Shown piece by piece: positions 11,282-23,156 of a stretch of DNA of 64,000 nt. The notes under the pieces are model-generated. The model was given only the letters and a program-made list of their open reading frames with translations, searched no databases and was not told the DNA's origin. Source of the stretch: Alisma plantago-aquatica (Eukaryota; Streptophyta; Magnoliopsida; Alismatales; Alismataceae); the NCBI GenBank assembly GCA_963693085.1, contig OY856413.1, positions 544,840,379 through 544,904,378 of the forward strand, given 5' to 3'. The position numbers and the translations under genes were made by a program. How positions within the stretch are numbered: position 1 is the stretch's first letter; the number at the start of each line of letters is the position of its first letter.

Positions 11282-13465
11282 CTAAACTGTCGCATCAACT
11301 TGCTGTGCCTCTCTAATCTGCTCTCTTAGGGTAGGTTTAATATGCATCTCGGTCAACAACCCGGCCAACAAGGACACCTTCAACTGTACATTGCCTTGCC
11401 TTAGGGAGATAAGCATATCTCTTCTGGGGCATACTAAATAGTTTAGTTGTGCCCTATCAGGGGATGGTGTTGCTGATTTCCTACTTAGAGCATCCACAAC
11501 TACATTGGCCTTCCCTGGATGGTAATCTATCATACAATCATAGTCCTTGATTAACTCCATCCAACGACGTTGCCTCATGTTAAGCTCATGCTGAGAGAAG
11601 ATATACTTAAGGTTCTTGTGGTCTGTGAAAATCTGAAACGTCTCTCCGTAAAGATAATTTCTCCAGATCTTCAAGGCATGAACCACGGCAGCTAACTCCA
11701 GATCGTGTGTCGGATAATTCTCCTCGTGTTTCTTGAGCTGTCGGGAAGCAAAAGAAATCACTTGTTTACCCTGCATCAACACGCATCCAAGTCCATTCTT
11801 AGAGGCATCACAGAAAACTATGTATCCCTTGCCCTGCTTAGGTAGCACAAGTACAGGTGCACTTCTTAACCTCTCCTTCAACAACTGAAAAGACTGTTGG
11901 CACTTATCACTCCAGACAAAAGGAACATCCTTCCGGGTCAACCTGGTCAAGGGTAGGGCTATGGAACTGAAGTTCTTAATGAACCTCCGATAATAGATAG
12001 CTAACCCAAGGAAACTACAAACTTCTGTCGGTGTCTTCAGCTGTTCCCACTGTAGAACAGACTCTACCTTTTTAGGGTCAACACGAATTCCCGATGCAAA
12101 TATCACATGTCCAAGAAAAGACACCTCCGACAACCAAAACTCACACTTGCTGAACTTAGCATATAGCTTATGTTCTCTTAGCAAGGTCAAAGCTTGGAGA
12201 AGATGTTGTTCATGTTGCTGAGCATCTCTAATATAGATCGGAATGTCATCTATGAAGACGACAACACACCGATCGAGGAAAGGTTGAAAGATTCTATTCA
12301 TGAGTTCCATGAATGCAGCTGGTGCATTAGTTAGTCCAAACGACATAACTGTGAACTCATAGTGACCATAACTTGTTCTAAAGGCAGACTTGGGTATGTC
12401 ACTGTCCTTAATACGAAGTTGATGATATCTAGACCTCAAGTCTATCTTCGAGAAGACGGTTGCGCCACGCAACTGGTCAAAGAGATCATCAATCCTCGAC
12501 AGAGGGTACTTATTCTTTATTGTTACTTTATTGAGTTGTCTGTAATCAATGCACAACCACATTGATCCATCTTTCTTTTTAACAAATAGGACCGGAGCAC
12601 CCCAAGGTGAAGTGCTCGGTCGGATGAAACCCCTCTCAAGCAACTCTTGAAGCTGTTTCTTGAGTTTTGCCATCTCGAAAGGCACCATCCTATACAGTGT
12701 CTGGGCTATGGGTTGTGTATCAGGAATCAAATTGATTTCAAAATCAATTTCCCGAGGCGGTGGTAAACCTGGAAGTTCTTCAGGAAATACGTCTTCAAAT
12801 TCCCTAAAAATAGGAACTTCAGTAAGGTTGGAACTCTCCATGGTAGTATCTACCACATGGGCTAAGAATGCATAACATCCTTGCCTCATCATCTTCTCAG
12901 CAACCATAACTGACACTAGATAGGTGGGTAGAATCTTTCTCTCTCCTTGAAAGATCCATGTGCTACTATCATCAGCAAACACAGCCTTCTTGGATTCACA
13001 ATCCAAGACAACGCTATACATTTCCAAGGTATCCATCCCAAAGATTATATCAAATCCTTGCATATCAAGTGGTATAAGGTCCAATTGAATGCGATGATAA
13101 AAAAAGAAGAGGATGTAGGGAGAGCATACCTCCCGCAACACAGCAGACCCACTCAACGGAGTCTCAAGCAACAAACTATCTACCCTATGACTAACTGTCA
13201 TATTGTAGTTACGAATCACTCTTCGAGTGATAAAGGAGTGCGTAGCACCCGGGTCAATCAAAATAGATACAACACACGATTTAGACATATCAGAATATAA
13301 AAGTTCCATCTGACCTGCCACAACCCGTGGGTTAATCACTGCATCTGGTGGGTTCATAGCATAGAACCTCGCTATCGCCTGAGGTTGAGCCGGTGCTGAC
13401 GATCCATCTTGGGACGCTTGTCCATGTCCTCTAGCTGCTCCTTGAAATTGCCTTCTCTGTGATCC
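11282..13465 (-). pseudogene. Gypsy pol, protease, reverse transcriptase and RNase H
   Basis: Order on the minus strand: an aspartic protease with active-site region [11 protein letters not shown]; reverse transcriptase with [17 protein letters not shown], the [11 protein letters not shown] motif and the catalytic FIDD box (VVVFIDDI); then RNase H with [10 protein letters not shown], the DLELAAV acidic site, FTDHKNL and VVDALSRK. The acidic residues expected for catalysis are all present. The open frame from 13357 down to the TAG at 11282-11284 codes for 691 residues uninterrupted. Upstream the same frame continues to the TAG at 13466-13468. Gag, pol and integrase sit in a single frame, as in chromoviruses that make one polyprotein. 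Confidence 0.95.
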
Positions 13466-14551
13466 CTATTGGCTCTGTCTCTGAGGTTGTGTCACACTGA
13501 CATGCCTAGACTTGCAGTCCTTCATCAGATGTCCCATCTTCCCACAGTTGTAGTAGCTTCTGTCTTGTTGTGGTCTAGGTGGCCTTGTGACTGACATCGA
13601 TGCTGAACTGTGAGTCTCATGTGACGGTTGGCTCCGTCCTCTACCTCTACTAGGTGTCCACTGAGTCTGAGAACTAGATCTGGATGGTGGAGGGGTAGGT
13701 GCAGAGAATCTAGGCTTCTTAAAGTCTCTAGATGAAGAACCCTGGATCTGCATATATCACTTATGGGTTTGCCTCTTCTCGACTATGGATCTCTCTATCC
13801 TTCGGACTGACTCAACGAAGGTAGAAAACCTCTCCCGGTTCTCTAGGGCAGACACGAGAGTAGACAAGTCAGCGTTCAAACCCTTCTCAAACCTTCTGAT
13901 CCTTTCTTCTTCTGTGGCGGCCATGTGCGGACAGAACCGTAGCAACTCCATGAACTTAGTTTCGTACTCACTAATGTTCATCATGCCTTGCCTCAATCTC
14001 TCAAACTGAGAGATTTTCTCGTCCAGGAATGTCTTTGGGAAGTATCTATTGACAAACTCCCGATGGAAGTCTTCCCATGAGATCTCTACTCCAGGCCTCT
14101 TCTGCTCTTCCATGTTCCACCAGTGACCAGCACTTCCTTTAAGAAGATAGACGGCATGTCTAACCTTCTCAGCTTCGAGGATGTTTAGGATTCTGAAAGC
14201 TTTCTCCAGCTCGGTCAGCCACAGATCAACATCTGCAGGGTTAGTGGTGCCAAAGTATTCGATCGCCCCGACTCTGCGAAGACGCTCAAACATCTTACTG
14301 ATACTTTGTCCTTCATGCTGGGCAGGTGGCCTAGGTGCAGGCATAGGCATCCTGTCGGTGATGTGTGTCATGGCAGCCATAAACTGCCCGAACATAGCTT
14401 GAACAGCTGGGTTTGCCATATCAGCTGGGTCAAACTGTGGTGGCTGCATAGGTGGCTCAGGTACAGGCTGCTCTACTTCTAGGTTCCTTGCACCTCCTCG
14501 AGGTGCAGCTACGCTACTCTCAGCCTCGAACTCCTCATGTGGCTCATACAT
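13466..14551 (-). pseudogene. Gypsy gag with CCHC-type knuckle
   Basis: The start is the ATG ending at 14551, first residues MYEPHEEFEAESS. The Retrotrans_gag core spans roughly residues 125-230 (AVYLLKGSAGHWWNMEEQ, ISWEDFHREFVNRYFP, EYETKFMELLRFCP). A TGA stop at 13757-13759 interrupts the frame. After a Ser/Pro/Arg-rich linker comes the zinc knuckle SYYNCGKMGHLMKDC, in which the first Cys of the CCHC set is replaced by Tyr. A second stop, TAG at 13466-13468, follows. Gag forms the particle and binds RNA. With the missing Cys and the stops this copy should not work, although the sequence is otherwise well preserved. Confidence 0.93.
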
Positions 14552-14663
14552 CCTTAATTATCTTCTTCTCCTGAGGAGCAGAAGACTCTATTAGGTAAGA
14601 AAGGAACACTAAGGATAGAATCGACATTCTAAGTCCTATGTATCTATAGACTCAGCGAACCTA
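14552..14663. other. Gypsy 5' leader between primer site and gag
   Basis: About 110 bp of untranslated leader on the minus strand. It contains no gene. Confidence 0.7.
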
Positions 14664-14677
14664 GAGCTTTTATACCA
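14664..14677 (-). other. Primer-binding site of the Gypsy element
   Basis: Minus-strand TGGTATAAAAGCTC, 6 bp inside the 5' LTR. Ten of its first 12 bases match the initiator-Met tRNA complement TGGTATCAGAGC. It fixes the element's orientation: the right-hand LTR is the 5' LTR. Confidence 0.75.
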
Positions 14678-14683
14678 CTTAAT

Positions 14684-17600
14684 TGTGCGCTCTGACCTCC
14701 AAAACACGAGATAAACATAGTGGAAGCAATTCGATTAGCAGCGGAAAATGAAAAATCATGAAAAATTAAAACCTTTCGAAAACGAGATCTTGAAAACATG
14801 AAACTCCTTTCATAAAGGCAAGATAAACAATTTACATCTCTGTTAAATCACCTCTTGAGTGATTATATACAACAAGATACAAAATCTCAAGATTAAGAAT
14901 CAAAATCTCAGATCAACAAACTCCAAGGACCTGAGAGTACAGAGACGACATAAGACTATCTAACTAATAGACTGGACAACCATGATCTCCACCTGAGACT
15001 CACTGCTGCCCCTGGTGTTGTTTCTCTTGGTACTGCTCTCCTGCAGACAAGTTCCTACGTCCTCGACGACCATCTAAAAGATTGAAATCTACAGGGTGAG
15101 ACAATTTCAAATAATTGTCCCAACGAGAGTTATAACTCTCCTCCAGAAGCTTTATTATAGTATATAAGTAAAACATGAGCAGGTAATCTAAGTTACTCAT
15201 CAACAGATTGGATATTTAAGTAAGACAATTCATTTAAAGAACAAGAATACTAATGCAACAATGTAACATCAATCATTGTTTCTCGTAGTTCAACCCTAGC
15301 AGATATACTACGCGGCTGATTATGTTTTACAAACAGTATTATGCCCTACAGAGATGAGGTATACCGCTCATACTCCAACCTATCACTAGTAAGTCGCATC
15401 AGTATCATACTAGGTCATCGAAAGAGCCGGATTCTCATGACCTCAACTTCCTCAGTCAGAATGAGGATCAACATGCAGGACATCTAGTGTCTCTGCTACT
15501 ATAGCTCACCAGGGTATTCTGGTACTTCGCTATTAGAGTCACAGTGGCATTCTATACTCTCTTCACCATTGAAAGATCTCATGTTTATCTCTCATCGATG
15601 TGGCATAAATGATTCCTCGGGTGATTAGTGATACATCATCCCGGCATACACACATAGTGCAGGGTTGATAGATTAAGGTACATCTACATCAACTCCTACA
15701 CTAGGACGTAAGGATATTCACGTCCATATTCCCCCACATACTCAAAAGTATGCGCTCCAGGAGTTCCCTTAGGAAAACCTATTTCACCATCATTTAACAT
15801 CTGACAATGATGGATCTATGATCAGGGCTCTACATGGTATGGTTATACTTGATTACTTAGGTACATTTTAGTATTCTTTTAGCATCAAACATGTTTCCAA
15901 ACATTTAAGTATAAAAGCATTGCTATAACAGAAGAATACTAAATGTATCAAGTTCAACTCATATTAGTTATCAAAAGGATGTTACTCCATCACAAGTCAT
16001 CTAACCAGCATGACCTTGACATTACTCATTGCTCTTACAGCCCATTATCTTCATATGTTGTCACTTAAGCATAGGCAACATAACATGTATCACTTATTCA
16101 TCTAACAATAATAACATTTCATAGCTAGATCAGCAATTCATAAGGAAGGAATAACATTCCAAATCAAGGGTGGTATCTTTATGCCTTTACTAAGGCTGGG
16201 TTCCTTCATTAGTATCAATTAGGGTTCACTATTCACATTTCATGTTGTTGCCCTAGGATTAGGATTTACTATTCACTTTATGGAGATTTGAGCTCATAGC
16301 ATCACCATGCATGAACTCATCATCCTTCATGCCTTCCAATTAGGTTAAGATTCATCAATTATCATAATTAGGGTTTCCATGATCTCACATAAGTGGATCA
16401 TACCCTAATCATGCACATTCATATACATTGAAGGTACTTTTCTTGAGTTTCAACCATAAATGGGACCTTCTCTCTCCTCTTACTGATGGGTGGTGATTAC
16501 ATCACTCTAGATTAGGTTAGGTAAAGTCAATCTTGATTAACATAAGCTAATTCAACACTATCATGTCATTAGGGTTTTGATTGATCAAGTGTGTCATCTA
16601 CTTGAAACCTTCAAGGGCACATTGGTAATGTACACCATTGACCCCTATCATGGTTCAATCTATTACTCACTTAGCCCCTCAAAGCCTTTAGGTAACATTA
16701 GGGTTTGCATTAGACTACCATTGGACCAATTACACCTTCAAACTACTAAGCAATCATAGCCCTAAAGATCCCCAAACGATTACACACTTCAACCTCCAAA
16801 CGGTCCTGAGACCGTTTGGGGGCGTTGACCGTTTCGTTAGGTTGACCTCAAGACCACATAACACTCAAGACCGTTTGCCCTCAAACGGTCTTGAGATTGT
16901 TTGAGTGCGTTGACCGTTTGAGAGTGTTGACTTTGAAACTGTTTGGATGAAACGACCTTGAAACCGCATGAGTAGAAACAACCTTGCGATCGATTGGATC
17001 AAACAACCTTGAGATCGTTTGAGCCCAAACGGTCTTGAGACCGTTTGGTCCAAATGGGCTCAAAACTGCATGGACCTCAAAGGTGATTTCAAGGTTGTAC
17101 TCGATTAGGGTTTGCTATGTTGAAGCCTTCAATTTGCCATATCATTGCCAATCATTTATCAATTGAGTTAATTAGGGTTATGCCTAACCAATTAGACCCT
17201 CACTTGACCCTCAATTGCTAACCAATTGGGGTTGAAACCGATTGAATTAGGGTTTGTAAACAATTAACCATCAACATTGATAATCATGAGTCTAATTGAT
17301 GTTGAACCTATCAATTGGCACTCAATTGGGCCCAAACTTGGCCCAAACGGTCTTGAGACTGTTTGGACATCCTCCAAACGGTCTTGAGACCATTTTCCCA
17401 AAGTTTGACCAAAATCTAAGTCAATTTGATGAGGGTTGAACCCTAATTAGGTCTAAAATCAGCACTTTTATTCAATTTATCAATCTACTATGATTGGACC
17501 CTCAATTGATCAAATTACCTTAACCCTAGACCTCCAAACGGTCTTGGGTAGTCACCAAACGGTCTTGAGACAGTTTGAGTGAACCCCTAAACGGTCTTGA

Positions 17601-19111
17601 GACCGTTTGGGCCCTTCAACCCAAAGTTCAGCAAAATTCATCCTTTAATTCAGCAATTTCACCCGATTAGGGTTTAGAGGGTTGAGGGACTTGTGATTGG
17701 TTTGCAATTAGGTTACAATTCTTTGTAGATGTTTAATTTAGAATATGTAAAACAGACCTCTAAACGGTCTTCCCTTGGTCAAACCTTCCAAACGGTCTTG
17801 GGACCATTTGAGTCTAAACGGTCTTGCAAGACCGCATGAGATCAAACGGTCTTGAGACCATTTGACCTCAAACGGTTTGCAAACCGTTTAGACCAAATGG
17901 TCCAAGGTTGTTTGGTAAAGTTACCTAGGAATTCATGCCCATCATCTTCAACCTCAAAACAGGTATGTTACTTCACGTATTTGTTTGCAAGAAAGCAAGG
18001 AAAGATGGGGGAGTAGAAGGACTAACTACTACATGCAAGAACAAGTATATGTATAAGAAAGCAAGAGGTTTAGAGATATAAAAACTTCCTCAAAGGTTGT
18101 CCTTAGAGCTCCAAGTTTCCCAGATCTCAAGCCTCTAATGGCGTCTTGAGCTCCACTGGTCGGTCAAAGGTATTTCTCCAAGGAAAGGTTGGGGAAGATC
18201 GGCTAGAACAAGAAACCTAAGTGAATTAACCATAAAACCAACCTTATAGACCAACTTTCTCCATGAATCCGAGCTAGAAGATGGTCTCTTCTTACCTTAG
18301 AACAAGTTGGTCATCTTCTCTAGCTCCAGACATCTGCCTTGGGTGGTCCAAACAAGGTGACAAGTGAAGAAGTGAAGGAGATACATTCACTTGGTTTGCA
18401 AGGAAGGATCTTATATAGCTTCGGTTAGTTTCCATCATAAGGACCTCTAGTTTCTCCATTTTTCATCTAGGTCCCTCCTTGCTTCTTTGCACGTACCTCC
18501 CCCTCATATCTTAGGTAAAACTCTTTTTGGAACTAAGGACTAAAGGCAAAGAAGATCATCTTATCACTAAGGTGCACATATATATAAGGGTTTCCTAACT
18601 TATAACTTGGTGATTCTAGTACAAAGATTATTCTCCTTATCTGATTATTAAATTGATGCGCCCTCTTCCTCATTTCTACTCTAAATGATGTTAAGAGTCA
18701 CAAAAGATACTCTACAAGGTGTATTTTACAAGTTGCACCCCACCTTTTGGGTAAATTGCACTTTACTCCAAAATTAGGGTTTCAAGCACAAAGATTGCTC
18801 CACAAGCTGCATCTTGATGCCCAAGCTTGAAGAACCCATCATAACTCATCATATTCGCTCATATGATGTCTCATAACTAAAGGAACATCTCAACATGTGA
18901 AAATTGCAAGTTAACCCCTCTAACTGGGTAATTTGCACATAGGTCCCTGCATTACAAAACAATACTAAAACATGATTTAAAGAGGACAGAAATGGAAATA
19001 TATGTTACTCAGGAACTTAATTACATGCCTGAAGTTAATCACAAGCATTTAATTACATAGTTTAGGCAAAACACCTAGGGTTAACTCATAACCCAGGTTA
19101 GGGATGTTACA
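14684..19111 (-). repeat. 5' LTR of the Gypsy element (4,428 bp)
   Basis: Collinear with 5405-9851 and bounded by TGTG at 14684 and GTTACA ending at 19111. It carries the second cluster of CAAACGGTCT/AGACCGTTTG dyads at about 16795-17900 and the same AGGGTTT words. Some dyads are perfect in one LTR and mutated in the other, as expected of independent decay after insertion. Confidence 0.93.
16795..17900. repeat. Cluster of dyad motifs in the 5' LTR
   Basis: Counterpart of 7495-8660. It consists of paired CAAACGGTCT and AGACCGTTTG arms with a 2-bp spacer, single arms and AACGACCTTGA variants. In the 5' LTR these would lie upstream of or around the element's own transcription start. Confidence 0.85.
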
Positions 19112-19116
19112 TTATA

Positions 19117-19342
19117 TATATGTGATTCACACTCATGTATAAGAACATTTAATTCATATTATTTTTTTTCATCACACACATGTAGAAACCAGTAGCAACC
19201 TGCAGTTCCATTTATTTCATCTCTTTTCACATTCAGACACATATAGAAACATTCATGTATTGATGATTTTCACAGACATATGACAATTCATAAAAAATCA
19301 TTCACATTCACACAAAATTAATTATGAGAACAAAGTTATTCT
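19117..19342. other. CACTA 3' untranslated/terminal DNA, resumed after the Gypsy insertion
   Basis: AT-rich sequence between the Gypsy target duplication and the stop codon of the Ulp1-like gene. It matches 51195-51412 of the second CACTA copy almost base for base (for example GTGATTCACACTCATGTATA). Confidence 0.8.
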
Positions 19343-22300
19343 TTATTCATCATTGTCATCATGGTCAGCAAAGTCATATTGAAAAATTCCCACTCTTTGC
19401 AGGGCTTTTGCCCAATCTTCTATTACAACATCTAATTCATCTCTCGTATAGGGAGCATGTACATCGAAACACTTTGCACCTGTGTTGAAGTCATCAGTTT
19501 TAAAGACCTACAAAGAGAATGACGTACATACATAATTATAATAATATATAATAAGATTCATATATTTCATATTATCTAAAGAGACTATGTATAATACCCG
19601 TTGTATGTTATCAATTTCCAATGCAGCATGTTTGATGATTAGGTTCATAAATCGCATCACATAGTAGGCACATGCCCAACCGTTGTCTTGTGTAGCACAC
19701 TATAAATTGAAACATACAAAATATTCAAAAATACAAATAAGCACAGTTCACATAAATAATATATACATTGGAGTCAGGAAATTACTTTCACATTCTCCCA
19801 AATGAGTGTCAGATATTTTTCCTGGGGACCTTTCTTCCAGCTTTTTTGTACTCTTGTAAAGCCCTATATATGTTAATGTAACACATTAAATTGCATAATT
19901 AAATAGTAATGCAGTAACAGATGTTAACAGATATAAAAATATAAAATATTTCTCACGAGAATAATGGCCTTTTAATTGCATGTCCATATAATACATCCAA
20001 CTCACTCCCCTCAGGATCTAGATAATAGACGGTGAATGCCTTGGGGATAATAACTAATAACTCCCAATGCTTAGCACTACAGGTAAAAAGTAGAAAACTA
20101 ATAACTCAATATCTGCAATAAAAATATAATTTGCTAAAGTCCAAATTACAAGCCAAGTAAACTTACTCAACATTGAATGGAGCTATTATCACTGTCTTAT
20201 TAGTTTTACCAAAATATTCAAAAGCATCACTGCAGTATGAAGTAACTGAAGATGGGTCTGTATTTACAAGACTAATCAAAGATGGAACAAAAAATCCCAC
20301 ATGGGAAAACCCAAAATCTGTACATGTCTTGTATAAGTGGGTGCAAAACATGTATTACGTATGCATTAATATATAAGAAACCAAATTGCCATATATAAAA
20401 CAAGGTATATGGATGTATGAACTAGATTTTCGTATGCATTAATCTCACCATATCCACAGCTCTATCATAGATCTGTTCAGCCATTCATAACTAAATAACT
20501 CCAAAATATCTTGTATAAATATGTTGTTTCCGAATGTTTGACCTACATAAATACGTATCCAGAACTTCTATTATGTATGTATTAATATGTATGCTAAACT
20601 TGTATAAATAGATTGTTATCGTATGATTTACCTGCAACATTCTCCGAAGTAGTAACATTTATAGGGAAATTTGGATTATGTTCACCGATCCATACTGCCA
20701 CACTCCTATAATTAGGACCTATCGAGGTGTGTAGGTCCCCTGGAAGCCAACTTGATAGTCGAGGAGGTGGAGGCCGAGATGTAGTGGGTCTCGTCTTTTT
20801 GACATGTATATATAATTTCATATCAATTGAATCTTATATATATACACACTAACAAATTAAAGTAATGAAAATTTATCATACAATATCAGTATAGAGGACA
20901 TCCGCTTCGGGCCACAGTATCACTCCGCCTACTACCTCACCAAGTGTTTCAACATCTGGGTGTGCATGAGGCAGTGCAAGATTCGTCCAGCCAGCGAGTA
21001 TATGTATGTGTCTCACACGTACCATGCCATCTGGTACTGGACTCCCATGAAACATACACCCTTTAAGGGGTGGGTAAGCCGATGCATCTGCAACGATATA
21101 TCCTTCACTTTGTAGTCGACATGGCTTCAACCCCTACAAATTTACGTAAAGAATGTTATATGCATATATAGACAAACATATCATCTTGAACAAACTAGCT
21201 ATTATATATTCCATAAAAATACTTATAGAGGACGTGCTAGGTTGTGGGTCTATAGGATTACTCCCAACCTCTACCAATACGAGCAGTAGGAGAAGAGAGG
21301 TTCACCACAGGTACTGTCTGAGTGGCAGTCTGAGACGCCTGCCACTTGTTAAATGCTTCCTGGTGTCATTTATCAACTACTTCCTCGACTCTCCTATCAA
21401 TTAAGGTATCTACCTATACATGGATAAAAGAAATGCTAGTTTCTGATTATTGAATTCCCTTTCGCAATAACGTTCTAAAATAAGAATAAGTTACCTCAGC
21501 TTGTGAAAGTCCCGCTTTTGGGACATGTTTGCGCTGGGATGGCCCAAAGAATGTTTTGATGCCCACACTAGTGCCTGCACCCCTTATACATCCAGGATGC
21601 TCTGGGTTACCCAGAGCAACTGTCAGTTCATCCCTTGTGCCCTAAGGGATGAACTTGCCTTCCTTCCTCTGCTCGTGCAGCTCGTGCTAAGCACCATCAA
21701 AAAAAATTCGTAAGTAAACATAACAATAATCAATATCGATAGATTGCTCTAAGAGTTTGATTTTTACCATTTTTGTAGCCGCCTCAGCGGTTGCAGGCTT
21801 CGGTATCTCTCCCTTCTTGTTTTTCCTCACAACTATCCACATAACATGACGACACAGAGGTGCGGGAGCAACAGTAGAGGACTCTGTAGTCTCCTAAGTA
21901 GCAATAGTCTTGGCGAACGCCTGCATATCCTCTTGGACCCATTGTGTGGTCGTGCACATTCAGTGCATGCCTTGCTCATTGAGCATCACTGATAGCCTAG
22001 TTAGTTAGCACATTGATTGGGTTAGTAACACTAAAGGTTAATCTTGAATAGGTGAATACATAAAAATGTTTATTAATTAAATTGGGAGTGGCGCTTAATA
22101 CCTTGAATTCATCTATTTTTCTTTGGGTAACAAACTCCTCCCATTCTTTGGGGTCCATGTAGTTCCATTGTTGTGTGGCTTCCTTCTATCTATATTTATT
22201 TTTCAAAGAGAATACAAACAAAAAGTATTAGTGTAGAGTTAGTGAAATACTGATCAATGTCTAGAATTGGAATCAATCAAGAACCTATTCTCAGCATCGC

Positions 22301-22921
22301 GTATGTAATCTCGGGTGAGATTGGTCCTATAGTTCCTTAGGACCCTCCCACAACGTTGCATCACACATTTATGATGCATCTTTTCATCCAGATCAAATAT
22401 GCTCTGCAAATTAAATAGAATTGCTATTAACTAGTATCCTAAAAATTAGTAATCTACACAAATAGAATTACAAATAATAATAACTCACGCATAGTTCCTT
22501 CCATATGTGGTCTTTCTTCCCCTTAGAAACTTTATGCCATGATTCTAGGATAGGACTACAATGGCTGCGAGTAAGAACCCCAAGATATGAAACAAATGAG
22601 TTGCGGTTCGCTCCATTTGGATTTCCTACCTGATCGAAATCCACAGCCAATTTGGGTCCATTGCCCCTTTGCTGTATTAACTTGTTCATCATTGTGATGC
22701 CCCTCACTTTCTCAATTTTCTTTTGCTACTCATCAAGTGCTGTAATTTCTTCAGGGGGTACATCACCAACCTAAAATTTGATAAAAAACACACTTACATA
22801 ATATAAATATAAATGAACATATATATAGAAACCTCAGGGATATATTCTTAAAACTTACATCGTCAGGCGGTGCAAGCATATCCTCACCCTCACGGTGATC
22901 ATCAGCACGATCATCAGCCAT
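19343..22921 (-). pseudogene. CACTA Transposase_24 protein fused to a Ulp1-like cysteine protease, spliced
   Basis: The second gene of the CACTA element, about 13-14 exons on the minus strand. It starts MADDRADDHREGEDM (ATG ending at 22921). Clear exons include 22859-22921 (donor GTAAGT), 22489-22770 (GNPNGANRNSFVSYLGVLTRSH, the PF03004-type plant transposase core), about 22286-22403 (SIFDLDEKMHHKCVMQRCG), 22102 to about 22190, about 21540-21712 (ALGNPEHPGCIRG) and 20876-21128 (LPHAHPDVETLGEVVGG, WPEADV). The 3' exons look like a Ulp1/C48 peptidase: HWELLVIIPKAFTVYYLDP (about 19960-20076, catalytic His) and CATQDNGWACAYYVMRFM (about 19600-19700, catalytic Gln and Cys). The end is FADHDDNDE and TAA at 19343-19345. 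Several exons hold stops, so the copy is damaged. The Ulp1 part would cleave SUMO-like tags; its role in transposition is unknown. Confidence 0.82.
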
Positions 22922-22926
22922 CTGAA

Positions 22927-23115
22927 AGTTCACATTCAAATTATAAATTTCACATTGTAAAGTAACACTAATTGTAAAGTTCACATTGTAAAGTACACAT
23001 TCACATTTTAAAGTAATTCACATTGTAAAGTTCACATTCACATTGTAAAGTTCACATTCACATTGTAAAGTAATTCGTATTGTAAAGTCCACATTCACAT
23101 TGTAAAGTTCACATT
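22927..23115. repeat. Minisatellite CACATTGTAAAGTTCACATT
   Basis: About nine imperfect copies of a 16-24 bp unit built from CACATTGTAAAGT and TTCACATT. They fill the gap between the start of the Transposase_24/Ulp1 gene and the end of the transposase gene. No coding content. Confidence 0.85.
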
Positions 23116-23156
23116 CAGAAAAATAAAACATAATAAAAATATAAACATCCATGCCT

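Larger units (their letters stand above)
5405..19111 (-). mobile_element. Full-length Gypsy chromovirus (Tekay/Del-like), minus strand
   Basis: A 13,707-bp LTR retrotransposon flanked by the 5-bp duplication TTATA (5400-5404 and 19112-19116). LTRs lie at 5405-9851 and 14684-19111. The second CACTA copy at about 51195 shows the same sequence uninterrupted (AATATTATATATATGTG), an empty site that fixes the boundaries. The internal part holds a primer-binding site, gag, protease, reverse transcriptase, RNase H, integrase and a C-terminal chromodomain-like tail. The LTRs differ by scattered substitutions (a few per cent by eye), so the insertion is fairly young and postdates the CACTA insertion. 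The Tekay/Del assignment rests on the very long LTRs, the Met-type primer site and the chromodomain; it would need a domain phylogeny to confirm. Confidence 0.95.

Noticed and set aside
12362..13300. Plus-strand open frames opposite Gypsy pol
   Set aside because: Antisense shadows of the reverse transcriptase and protease frame.
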